Shown piece by piece: positions 6,003-12,860 of a DNA stretch of 15,663 bases. Where the stretch lies: assembly GCA_036823295.1 (NCBI GenBank), contig DAISGD010000071.1, forward strand, positions 1-15,663, in the 5' to 3' direction. The DNA is from UBA4742 sp002403895 (GTDB taxonomy: Bacteria > Actinomycetota > Acidimicrobiia > Acidimicrobiales > Acidimicrobilacustridaceae). A program made the translations under genes and the position numbers. Position 1 is the first letter of the stretch; the number at the start of each line of letters is the position of its first letter. The notes beneath the pieces were generated by a model. That model was not told where the DNA came from and searched no databases. It was given only the letters and a program-made list of their open reading frames with translations.

Positions 6003-7265
6003 CTACTCCTCGAGCGACTCGAGCGGAGCAACATCCCCACGCATCACCCGACCTCGTCGAAGTCCGGTCCATGAGCTCGGCCGCGTCGCGGTCGGACCCA
6101 GGGATGAAGTGCCGGTAGGTGCGCAGGATGTTGGCCTCGGTGCAGCCGAGGCGCTCAGCGACGATCGGATCGACAAGGGCACGCCGGCCATCAGCATCTG
6201 GCTGGCCGCCGCGTGCCGCGGATCGTGGAGCCTCACCTGGGTCATGCCGGCCTTCGTCGCGTACCGCTTCCACGCGTGCGACGGCCACGACAGGTTCCAG
6301 TGGGTCGAGCCGCCATCGTCGGAGAAGACGAACGAGCGGGGCCCGAACTCTGCACCGACCACCGGGGCTGCCTCGATGCAACGTCGACGGTGCTCGACGA
6401 GCGCTTCGGTCGACGAGCGGCCCAGCGTCACGACGTAGGGACGGTCGGCCTTCGTGCCCTTCTCGACCGTCCCGTCCTGCCCCTCAGCGATTGCCCGCTC
6501 GAAGGTCACCTGCTTGGCGTCGAGATCGACGTTGCCCCACCGAAGAGCCAGCATCGTCCCGCGGCGCGCGCCGATGGTCGCCGCCATCTGGATGTAGGTG
6601 GCGAACGCCGGAGGGGTCAGCGCCTGGATGCTGCGAAGCTCGGCCATGGTGGGCACCCGCACGACGCTCGGCTTCATCTTGGGTGGGTCGGCGGCCAGCG
6701 CCGGGTTCGCCGCTAGCAGCTTCTTGCGGAGCGCCCATCCGAACATCGCCCGCAGCTGGCTGTGGCACCGGGCCACGACCGACGCCGAGAGACCCCGACC
6801 CTCGAGCGAGCCGTAGAGGTCATCGAGCTGCAGGCCGGTGATGCTGGCGGTGTCTCGGTCGCCGAGCGTCGGGAGGATTTAGCTGCGGAAGTTGTCGGCG
6901 TGGGTCTTCGCCGTCTTCGGCGACCAACCGATCCACTCGCCGGTGCGATCGTTGCGACGCGGCCGGTTGGTCTGCTGCCACCGCTCGGCCAGCTCCTCTA
7001 CGGTCATCCCACCTCGTCTGGCTGGGGCCGACTTCAGCTCGGTGCCCTCCTCGACGGCGGTGATGATCGCCGCCAGGCGGGCATCCGCCTCCTTGGCGCC
7101 GGCCCGGTTGTTCGGCGCCTTGATTGTCTCGTGGATGTCGATCCGCTTGGTGGTGACCGGATCCCAGCCCGCGAAAACGGTCAGCCGCCATGCCCCAGAC
7201 CGGAACCGCTTGTGACCTTTCACCCCGCCTATGTTGGCGTTGGCAGACATGTTGGCAAGTGTCAC
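6003..7265 (-). pseudogene. Broken tyrosine recombinase (phage-type integrase) next to tRNA-Gly
   Basis: Nearly full-length integrase by content. An N-terminal arm-binding region (FRSGAWRLTVFAGWDP; ATG 7250 or GTG 7265) and a SAM-like core-binding region come first. The catalytic domain has the first Arg in IGARRGTMLALRW, the His-x-x-Arg box in LHDPRHAAASQML, and the Tyr in LRTYRHFIPG. Breaks: an in-frame TAA at 6879-6881, between NFRS and ILPTLGDRD, and a shift at 6163-6172 caused by a tandem duplication of the 5-mer GATCG, after which VAERLGCTEANI reads in another frame. The end may shift again (DFDEVG stops at 6044; SLEE stops at 6003). It starts about 50 nt downstream of the tRNA-Gly 3' end and is co-oriented with it, so an element probably integrated there and later decayed. 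Confidence 0.85.
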
Positions 7266-7273
7266 GGGTACAA

Positions 7274-7301
7274 GTCAGGCCCCCTCGAAAGGGGGCCTGA
7301 C
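7274..7301 (-). terminator. Strong hairpin downstream of tRNA-Gly
   Basis: GTCAGGCCCCC and GGGGGCCTGAC form a perfect 11-bp stem with a 6-base loop, 11 nt after the tRNA CCA. There is no T-run. It most likely ends the tRNA transcript and also separates it from the recombinase remnant. Confidence 0.7.
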
Positions 7302-7312
7302 CAGGTGTTTTA

Positions 7313-7388
7313 TGGAGCGGACGACGAGATTCGAACTCGCGACCCTCACCTTGGCAAGGTGATGCTCTACCAACTGAGCTACGTCCGC
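7313..7388 (-). tRNA. tRNA-Gly (GCC anticodon)
   Basis: The minus strand folds as a full cloverleaf. The acceptor stem is GCGGACG with CGTCCGC; the D arm contains GCTCAGTTGGTAGAGC; the anticodon stem is CACCT/AGGTG-like around the loop TTGCCAA; the T arm contains GTTCGAATC. The anticodon GCC reads glycine codons GGC and GGT. The discriminator is U and the CCA tail is encoded (7313-7315). The 3' end of this gene is the probable insertion site of the decayed element to the left. Confidence 0.95.
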
Positions 7389-7452
7389 GTGGGTCCGCAA
7401 CCATACCAAGCCCGCCCCCTGGTGCGAAAAGCGAGAGGCAGCCCGAAACGGC

Positions 7453-8847
7453 TCAATCCTGGAGCGCGGCCACCCTCGCCCGAACCAGTTGCGCCAGCTC
7501 CTGGGCCAGGGGCCGGTCGATGATGAAGCTTAACGTGACGCTCTGGCCCTCGGCCACGAAGATCAGCGAGGCAGTGCGGTCGTCCTGCCAGCCCTGGACT
7601 TCGAGGTCGGCCGTGATCTCCACCACCCGGATGTCCGGCACCCACTCGTGCTCGTTGACCAGCAACAGCCGACGAGAGGTGAGCGCAGCCACACCCGCCT
7701 GATTCTGGTAGCGGCCGCCCACGACCGATTCGACCGTCTCCTCCTCGTCGAGCGTGACAGACAGGATACCCAACGCCACCCGCCCCGTACGCAAGGCGGC
7801 GGCCGAGAGTCGGAGTACCGCTGGGCCGAGGTCGGAGGGGTCCACGACGCCCGCGGGCGCCGGAGACTCCGGGGGTGCCGTCGGCGCCGGGGGTGGAACG
7901 GGAGCGGCGGAGACCGACAGGGCCGCGGCCAGCCGGCCCGTCGGCGCGCCAGAGCCACCTGGAGGAGACGGGGGAAAACTGCCCGACTCGCCGCCCGAGG
8001 TGGGCCACGCGCCAGCGCCAGCGGCCACGGCAGCGGCCGCCGGACGAGGGGCCTCGATGGGCGGTGGCGGAGGCGGCGCGATCACGGGAGCGGGATGGAC
8101 CCGACCGGAGCTATTTCCGTTCGCGCCGACGCCCCCAGGGGGAGAGGTCGGCGGTGGGGGTGGCGGTGGGGACGGAGCCTCGTCCTGTGCGACCTCGTCG
8201 GGCGTGACGTCGGACGTGACGTCGGACGGTGGCGGCGGAGGGGGCGGGGGCAGCAGGACCTCGGTGACGTCCGCCAAAGGTGGGGGTGGCGGCGGAGGCG
8301 GGAGTTCGGCCGCCGCATCGTCCTCGACGTCGCCTTCCAGCTCGTCGGCCTTGGAAGCCAACAGCGCGGCAGCGCCGACTTCGGCCGCACCGTCCTCCAC
8401 ATCGACGGATTCCTCGTCGGGCTCCTCGGTCGGCTCGACGTCGTCGACAGGCTGGTCGTCCTCCAGCTCAGCGCCGTCTTCCAGCTCCGTCTCAGCCCCG
8501 TCGTCCGCCTCAGCCCCGTCGTCCGCCTCAGCCCCGTCGTCCGCCTCAGCCCCCTCTTCCAGCTCCGCCTCAGCCTCGACCTCATCGGCGAACTCTGCTT
8601 CGATGAGCTCTTCCTCGATGATCTCGTACTCGTCGTCGGCGTCCATTTCAGCTTCTGCTTCGGCCTCGGCGACCTCAGCCTCCTCGACCTTGGCTTCAGG
8701 TTCTTCCTCGTCGCTCGCCGGTGGTGGGGGCGGTGGAGGCGGCGGGGGTGGGTGCGCAGACTCGTCCAGGGGCACCAGACGGGTGCCACACATCACGCAG
8801 AACTTGGAGCTCCCCGGGTTGTCCGCTCCACAGGCCTCACACGCCAT
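7453..8847 (-). CDS. Zinc-ribbon / poly-proline / acidic-repeat protein with PH-like C-terminus
   Basis: A 464-aa protein with a modular layout. An N-terminal zinc ribbon has Cys3, Cys6, Cys17 and Cys20. A run of about 11 prolines follows, then a very acidic Glu/Asp/Ala stretch (about 45-190) that includes tandem AEADDG units. A second low-complexity region has several runs of 6-8 prolines. The folded C-terminal ~115 residues (GILSVTLDEEETVESVVGGR, then ALTSRRLLLVNEHEW, then LEVQGWQDDRTASLIFV) look like a bacterial PH-like (YokE-type) domain. No membrane segment is evident. The ATG has GGAAGGA about 5 nt upstream. The role is unknown; PH-like domains bind lipids or proteins. It is last in the minus-strand block, 101 nt after the DUF4202 gene. 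Confidence 0.75.
   Translation of the reverse strand: MACEACGADNPGSSKFCVMCGTRLVPLDESAHPPPPPPPPPPPASDEEEPEAKVEEAEVAEAEAEAEMDADDEYEIIEEELIEAEFADEVEAEAELEEGAEADDGAEADDGAEADDGAETELEDGAELEDDQPVDDVEPTEEPDEESVDVEDGAAEVGAAALLASKADELEGDVEDDAAAELPPPPPPPPLADVTEVLLPPPPPPPPSDVTSDVTPDEVAQDEAPSPPPPPPPTSPPGGVGANGNSSGRVHPAPVIAPPPPPPIEAPRPAAAAVAAGAGAWPTSGGESGSFPPSPPGGSGAPTGRLAAALSVSAAPVPPPAPTAPPESPAPAGVVDPSDLGPAVLRLSAAALRTGRVALGILSVTLDEEETVESVVGGRYQNQAGVAALTSRRLLLVNEHEWVPDIRVVEITADLEVQGWQDDRTASLIFVAEGQSVTLSFIIDRPLAQELAQLVRARVAALQD
8491..8544. repeat. Three perfect 18-bp tandem repeats inside the acidic region
   Basis: The unit ctcagccccgtcgtccgc occurs three times head to tail and a partial fourth follows. 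It is a multiple of three and encodes the AEADDG units of the zinc-ribbon protein, so copy number can change without breaking the frame. Confidence 0.9.
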
Positions 8848-8947
8848 GCGCTTCCTTCCGCTGTCTCATGCGACCCAACCTGAGCCGCCTACCCGATCTC
8901 CATCGGCCGGGCGGGGCGAAGCATGAGGAATGCAGGATGACCCGAAA

Positions 8948-9577
8948 TCACCCGACTTCCATTGCCTGTGCCACCAAGGACCGCTCAGAGGGGTCGAGAG
9001 GCAGCCGAAGGGCCTCCTCACGACCCTGGGGGGACATCTTGGCCAGGGTCTTGCGCACGACGTCGACCGTCCTGTCGTCGCCCAATTTGCTGGCCAGTTC
9101 GCCGAACTGCGTCTCCAGGAACGTCAAACACAGCGCATCCTCGTGGGCCTGCACGGCCGGATCGGTGGCCAGACCGTCCTTGCGGATGATCCGCTGAACC
9201 CGATCGATCACCTCATCGCCACAGCCGCAGTCCTGCAGGATCTGACCCACCTCCTCGGCATGGCGCGCCTTGAGCGCGGTGCGCCAGCGCAGATAGCCGA
9301 GCCGCCCGTCCGGATAGCTGGAGCGGGGAAGCGTCCATCGCCGCAGATGATGCGCCCGGGCGGCCAGGAGCTGGGGCTCGTCGGCCCCGGGATCGAGGCG
9401 GCGGACCCAGTCGCTCATGAGCTCGGCGTGGGCGAGTTCCTTGGGGCGCTCGACACCATCGATCATCAGGGTGTTGGGATCGTCCCGGTTGGCCGCATCG
9501 ATGGCGGCGATGGCCCGTTCGAAGGCCTTCCCCGCCAGCGGAGCCCCGGAGGTCGATCCGGACTCAGCTCCCGTCAC
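8948..9577 (-). CDS. DUF4202 family protein
   Basis: A 209-aa protein matching my memory of DUF4202 along its length: FERAIAAIDAANRDDPNTL near the N-terminus, then KELAHAELMSDWVRRL, AARAHHLRRWTLPRSSYPDG, YLRWRTALKARHAEEV, HEDALCLTFLETQF and VVRKTLAKMSPQGRE. The conserved His and Asp residues suggest a helical, possibly metal-binding fold like HD-type proteins, but the biochemical role is not known. The GTG start at 9577 is chosen because the family similarity begins about 17 residues later and GAGGA lies just upstream. The gene overlaps the end of the preceding 78-aa gene by 14 nt, so they are probably one transcript. Confidence 0.85.
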   Translation of the reverse strand: MTGAESGSTSGAPLAGKAFERAIAAIDAANRDDPNTLMIDGVERPKELAHAELMSDWVRRLDPGADEPQLLAARAHHLRRWTLPRSSYPDGRLGYLRWRTALKARHAEEVGQILQDCGCGDEVIDRVQRIIRKDGLATDPAVQAHEDALCLTFLETQFGELASKLGDDRTVDVVRKTLAKMSPQGREEALRLPLDPSERSLVAQAMEVG

Positions 9578-9800
9578 GGTCCTCGGCAGGACGTAGGTCG
9601 ATCCGCAGGACCAGGATGCCGTCTTCCAGCGAGGCGGCGGCATCACTGAGCATGGCGAAATCCTGATAGTCGAACTGGGCCTGTTGAATGAACTTGGTCC
9701 GTTCGCTACCGGCCACCGGCGGGAGCGGGCGGGTCTTCACCGCGTGGGCCCGATCGCGGAACCGCTGGATCATCGCCTCGACGTCGAGTCCGTCACTCAT
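9564..9800 (-). CDS. Small conserved-looking hypothetical protein (78 aa)
   Basis: Begins MSDGLDVEAMIQRFRDRAHA and ends LRPAEDRDGS. An N-terminal amphipathic helix is followed by a basic segment with SERTKFIQQAQFDYQDFAML and a C-terminal EDGILVLRIDLRP strand-like region. It is soluble and without Cys. I do not recognise the family. The ATG at 9800 is preferred over 9818 because it overlaps the upstream gene's stop by 8 nt, and the 3' end overlaps DUF4202 by 14 nt. This tight packing suggests joint expression of the three genes. Confidence 0.7.
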   Translation of the reverse strand: MSDGLDVEAMIQRFRDRAHAVKTRPLPPVAGSERTKFIQQAQFDYQDFAMLSDAAASLEDGILVLRIDLRPAEDRDGS

Positions 9801-10671
9801 GGCTGTCACCGTAGCCATCGCCGGTCTCGTCTGGCGCGTTCACCGGCGTCGGAGCCGGCTCCGGGTCCGCCGTCGCCGCCGCCTCCGCCCGCCGCTGGAG
9901 ATCCTCGACGGTAACGATCAGCAGGGGCTCGGGCTCGACCAGCGGTGGAGTTGTCGCGGACAGCGCCTCGGTGGGCGCTTCGACCGGGTCGACCACAGAG
10001 GCGGCCTCGGCCGTGACCGGCGGCTGCGCCCTGGTCGCCGGGCCGGTCGCGGGGTTGCTCTTGGGTTCGACGACCGGGCCCAGGATGCGTACACCGGAGC
10101 CGGCCGCTCCGGCCATCGTCGCCACTGCGGCCGTCTCGCCCGCGACCCCGGCGCCCGCCACTGCCGGGGCAGCCCCTGGCGCACGTGCACCGGCGGCCGC
10201 CGCGCCCATCATGTTCGAACCAACCAACGGTCGTCCGGACGCGGGGGTGGTGTCCAGGTCGGCCAGGGCATCGAGGGCGCTGGAGATCTTGGGCGGGCTC
10301 GTACGGCGCCAGTACAAGACGGTGAGGAAGCCCACGAGGCCCCCGACGAGGATGAGCCCGCCCACGACCAGGCGAAGCTGGGTTTCGGCCGAGAGTCCGC
10401 CGGAGCTCGTGGCCTTCGGCCCCGAGGTGGAGGTGGATCCGGGCAACAGGGCCGCCGAGGCGGTCGTGGTCGTGGAGGCTCGCGCCGTGGTCGACGTCGT
10501 GGGCGCCTTCGTGGTGGTGGTCTTTGACGGGCTGGTGGTCGTCGTCGACTTCTTGGTAGTGGTGGTCGCCACCGCCCCGGCAGTGGCGGCGAAACCCGAG
10601 AGCACGACCATCAGCGCGGCGGCGAAGGCCGCAATCGGGAGCACACGACGTCGGGTTCGGATGGGTCTCAC
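9793..10671 (-). CDS. Thr-rich, single-pass membrane protein with Ala/Pro-rich tail, unknown function
   Basis: A 292-aa protein. Residues 1-35 are a signal-like segment: RTRRR, then a hydrophobic core PIAAFAAALMVVLSGF, then AGAVA as a likely cleavage site. Residues 36-82 are almost only Thr, Ser, Lys and Ala, like an extended, possibly glycosylated linker outside the cell. A transmembrane helix at 101-121 (LVVGGLILVGGLVGFLTVLYW) ends in RR, giving an inside C-terminus. The last ~170 residues are Ala/Pro/Gly-rich, ending with a short helical LLIVTVEDLQRRAEA. GTG 10671 was chosen because it places the signal at the N-terminus; GTG 10689 is possible. No known domain is seen. It overlaps the next gene by 8 nt. 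Confidence 0.7.
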   Translation of the reverse strand: MRPIRTRRRVLPIAAFAAALMVVLSGFAATAGAVATTTTKKSTTTTSPSKTTTTKAPTTSTTARASTTTTASAALLPGSTSTSGPKATSSGGLSAETQLRLVVGGLILVGGLVGFLTVLYWRRTSPPKISSALDALADLDTTPASGRPLVGSNMMGAAAAGARAPGAAPAVAGAGVAGETAAVATMAGAAGSGVRILGPVVEPKSNPATGPATRAQPPVTAEAASVVDPVEAPTEALSATTPPLVEPEPLLIVTVEDLQRRAEAAATADPEPAPTPVNAPDETGDGYGDSHE

Positions 10672-10726
10672 AACGCTCGTTCCACTCACGGATCTCGGCT
10701 CCGCCCGGTGCCCAGGATGAGCAAGC

Positions 10727-11509
10727 CTACCGCTGATGAACCGGGCAGGAATACGTCGTACGACCGCCGATGGTCCGCCGCAATAGGGCCGCGCCCTCGC
10801 GAGGGCACACGCCATCAGGCGAGCGCATGATCTGGAGGTCGCCCATGTGGGATCCGCCCCGTGCGCCCAATTCGTGCAGCGTCGCCAGCAGGTGGCGGTG
10901 CAAGCGGCGAACCTCGACCGCGCTCAGCGAACCGGCCGCCCGGGAGGGGTCCAGACCAGCTCGCCACAAGATCTCATCGGTCAGCAGGTTGCCCAGGCCC
11001 GCCACCCGAGCCTGGTCCATCAGCCGGGCCTTGAGCGGGGCCTCGCTGGTGCCGAGGATGGCGCGCAGCCCGGCCGGCGTGAGATCCAGGGCATCGACCC
11101 CGAGGCGGTCGGTCGGGGGATCGAGCTCGACCCCGCCCAAGCGGCGCGGATCGCGCATCCGTAGGTCGCCGCCGTCGGTGAAGCCCAGCACGAAGCGGTC
11201 CCACACCGGGTCGTCGCGGTCGCTGCTGTATTCGAGGTGGTCGATCGAGGTCCGACCGTCCACCACCAGCCGACCGGTCATGCCGAACCGCAGGCCCAGG
11301 GTCGGACCCTGGTCGACGTCGAGCAGGAGCAACTTGCCGATCCGGCGATCGCCGACGAAGTGGTGCCCCTTGAGGGCGTCGACCACCTGATCGGCCGTGA
11401 GCCCGCCCTTGAGAAACCAGGCATCAGCGGCATCCACCCGGGTGATGGTGCGCCCCACCGTGGTCGCCGCCAGTCGTCGGTACGACTCCACCTCCAGCAT
11501 CTCGGGCAT
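10727..11509 (-). CDS. Fpg/Nei-family DNA glycosylase with altered zinc finger
   Basis: A 260-aa base-excision repair enzyme. The N-terminus is MPEMLEVE: after Met removal, Pro2 would be the Schiff-base nucleophile and Glu3 the second catalytic residue. Lys59 in RRIGKLLLL matches the conserved DNA-contacting lysine. The helix-two-turn-helix region contains VAGLGNLLTDEILWRAGLDP. The C-terminal finger keeps the DNA-contacting GGRTTY (Arg250) but has Cys235-x2-Glu238 and Cys255-x2-His258 instead of four cysteines. It should remove oxidised bases from DNA, but whether it acts as Fpg (8-oxoguanine) or Nei (pyrimidines) cannot be told. It lies 58 nt after the DUF4328 gene. Confidence 0.88.
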   Translation of the reverse strand: MPEMLEVESYRRLAATTVGRTITRVDAADAWFLKGGLTADQVVDALKGHHFVGDRRIGKLLLLDVDQGPTLGLRFGMTGRLVVDGRTSIDHLEYSSDRDDPVWDRFVLGFTDGGDLRMRDPRRLGGVELDPPTDRLGVDALDLTPAGLRAILGTSEAPLKARLMDQARVAGLGNLLTDEILWRAGLDPSRAAGSLSAVEVRRLHRHLLATLHELGARGGSHMGDLQIMRSPDGVCPREGAALLRRTIGGRTTYSCPVHQR

Positions 11510-11567
11510 AGAGCAGTCTCGCCCTTGTTGGAGTCGGTCAGCGAGTCGGCGCCGCCCACCGCCTGAC

Positions 11568-12719
11568 CTAGTAGCGCCCGATGGGCGAGCCGTCGAGCCC
11601 GGCGTGGACGAGCAGGGGGGGCTCGACCTCGGCAACCGCCATGGCCGGTCGACGCCACGACCGCGTTCGGGTCGGTGGAGCGGCCGCCGTCGCGGTACTC
11701 GCGGGGGCAGGCTCGAGCTGGGCGCTGCCGCGATTGAGAAAGGCGATCCGCTCCGCCTGACGCTCGGTGATCTCACCAACTACCCAGGCGAAAAGCGTTG
11801 CCGCGAACACCAGAAGTCCTTCCGCGACGGCCAGGAGCACGAACGCACTCCGGGCGTCGCGCAGGTCGGCCAGTGCCACCGGGGGGAACTGGCCGACCGA
11901 GACGAGTTCCGTACCGGCCAACAACACCGTGGGCAGCGCCACCAGCGTGCAGATCCACCACAGGTTGAGCACCGTCGGCGCGGGTTGCAGCTTCCACTCC
12001 TTGGCGTCGACCTCGCCGGCGGGGTCGGCCATCCGCCATAGCTCCGCCACGACCTGGCGGGGCAGGACGAGGTTCACGCCGGGGATGAACCAGCCGAGGG
12101 TGGCCCACACTGAGGCGATGGTGTGGCCACCGACGCGCAGAGCGGCCCCGTTGCGAGAGGCTTGCGCAGTCCACCGGATCATTAGGACCGAGGCCACCAC
12201 CAACAAGGCCATTTGTACGACGGCTAGGCCCTGCACCCAGGTCTGAAGCACCGCCCAGTCGAGCTTCGTGTCAGGCAGCGAAATCATCGTGACCTCGCCC
12301 CCCAAGCGCCGCCACACGACGACGCTGACCGCCGCTAGCGCCACCCCAGTGAGGGCAATGACGCCCACGAGCAGGCGTAGTGCCGCGGTGGACGGCCCCA
12401 GGGGACCGTACTCGTCCACGGGGCGCCCATTGGGGCCCATCCGACGGCCGGGAGTCGCGTCGGTCAGCGGAGGCGGGGGCAGGCGGGACACATCGAGCCC
12501 GCACGAGCGGCAGTAGCGGTCGCGACGCCGGACGCCGCCGGTGCAGCGGGGGCAGGGCCGCTGGCCCGGCCCGGTCACCCGGGGGGCGATGGCGGGCCCG
12601 GGATCGCGCTCGGGCGGGCCGAAGCGGGGAATGCGGGTACCCCTCATGTTGGGCATGCGACATGCGGGGCAGTACCGGTCCACCGCCTCGATCTCCGCGC
12701 TGCAATTGCCGCAGTCCAT
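11568..12719 (-). CDS. Double zinc-ribbon DUF4328 membrane protein
   Basis: A 383-aa protein. Two zinc ribbons lie at the N-terminus (Cys3, 6, 17, 20 and Cys56, 59, 70, 73), followed by a Pro/Gly linker. About five hydrophobic segments follow (roughly 112-134, 155-180, 203-225, 255-275, 295-320). The motif WATLGWFIPGVNLVLPRQVV with ELWR after it is typical of DUF4328 proteins of actinobacteria. Function is unknown; the ribbons would face the cytoplasm. No ribosome site is visible before the ATG, and GATAGT sits 6 nt upstream, so a leaderless transcript is possible. An independent gene by spacing: 136 nt after the metY-like gene. Confidence 0.85.
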   Translation of the reverse strand: MDCGNCSAEIEAVDRYCPACRMPNMRGTRIPRFGPPERDPGPAIAPRVTGPGQRPCPRCTGGVRRRDRYCRSCGLDVSRLPPPPLTDATPGRRMGPNGRPVDEYGPLGPSTAALRLLVGVIALTGVALAAVSVVVWRRLGGEVTMISLPDTKLDWAVLQTWVQGLAVVQMALLVVASVLMIRWTAQASRNGAALRVGGHTIASVWATLGWFIPGVNLVLPRQVVAELWRMADPAGEVDAKEWKLQPAPTVLNLWWICTLVALPTVLLAGTELVSVGQFPPVALADLRDARSAFVLLAVAEGLLVFAATLFAWVVGEITERQAERIAFLNRGSAQLEPAPASTATAAAPPTRTRSWRRPAMAVAEVEPPLLVHAGLDGSPIGRY

Positions 12720-12725
12720 ACGTCA

Positions 12726-12731
12726 ACTATC
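12726..12731 (-). promoter_or_regulatory. Possible -10 box for a leaderless transcript
   Basis: GATAGT lies 6 nt before the ATG of the DUF4328 gene, the distance at which transcription would start on the A of ATG. No convincing -35 box is seen at the right distance. Leaderless mRNAs are common in actinobacteria. Confidence 0.3.
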
Positions 12732-12817
12732 GGCGCCCAAGCCACCCGCCCTGAGCAAAATCTGGGTCAAACGGCCCATGAGTGACGAGGGGGCGGTCGT
12801 TCGATGCCATCGGCCGA

Positions 12818-12860
12818 CCTCAGAAACCACCTGAGGAGCCGCCTCGGCAACCGCCTCAGG
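12818..12860 (-). terminator. Alternative hairpins after the metX-metY operon
   Basis: CCTGAGG (overlapping the metY-like stop) can pair with CCTCAGG 17 nt later, and that second arm can instead pair with CTGAGG a further 7 nt on. These mutually exclusive stems just after the last operon gene suggest a terminator region; there is no T-run. Confidence 0.4.

Noticed and set aside
6009..6023. CTCGAG-cga-CTCGAG as a terminator between the converging toxin and recombinase genes
   Set aside because: The stem is only 6 bp with a 3-base loop, and the bases also encode the last codons of one recombinase frame.
1..7312. Second attachment site (direct repeat of the tRNA-Gly 3' end)
   Set aside because: By eye only short matches around TTCGAA/TCGAAC occur; none is long enough to be an att site.
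8491..8544. CRISPR-like array
   Set aside because: The 18-bp units abut without spacers and encode in-frame acidic repeats of a protein.
7648..8926. Long plus-strand open frames opposite the zinc-ribbon protein (390-411 codons)
   Set aside because: Gly/Arg- or Ser/Ala-only translations caused by the repetitive Pro/Glu codons on the other strand; the minus frame has real domains and a ribosome site.
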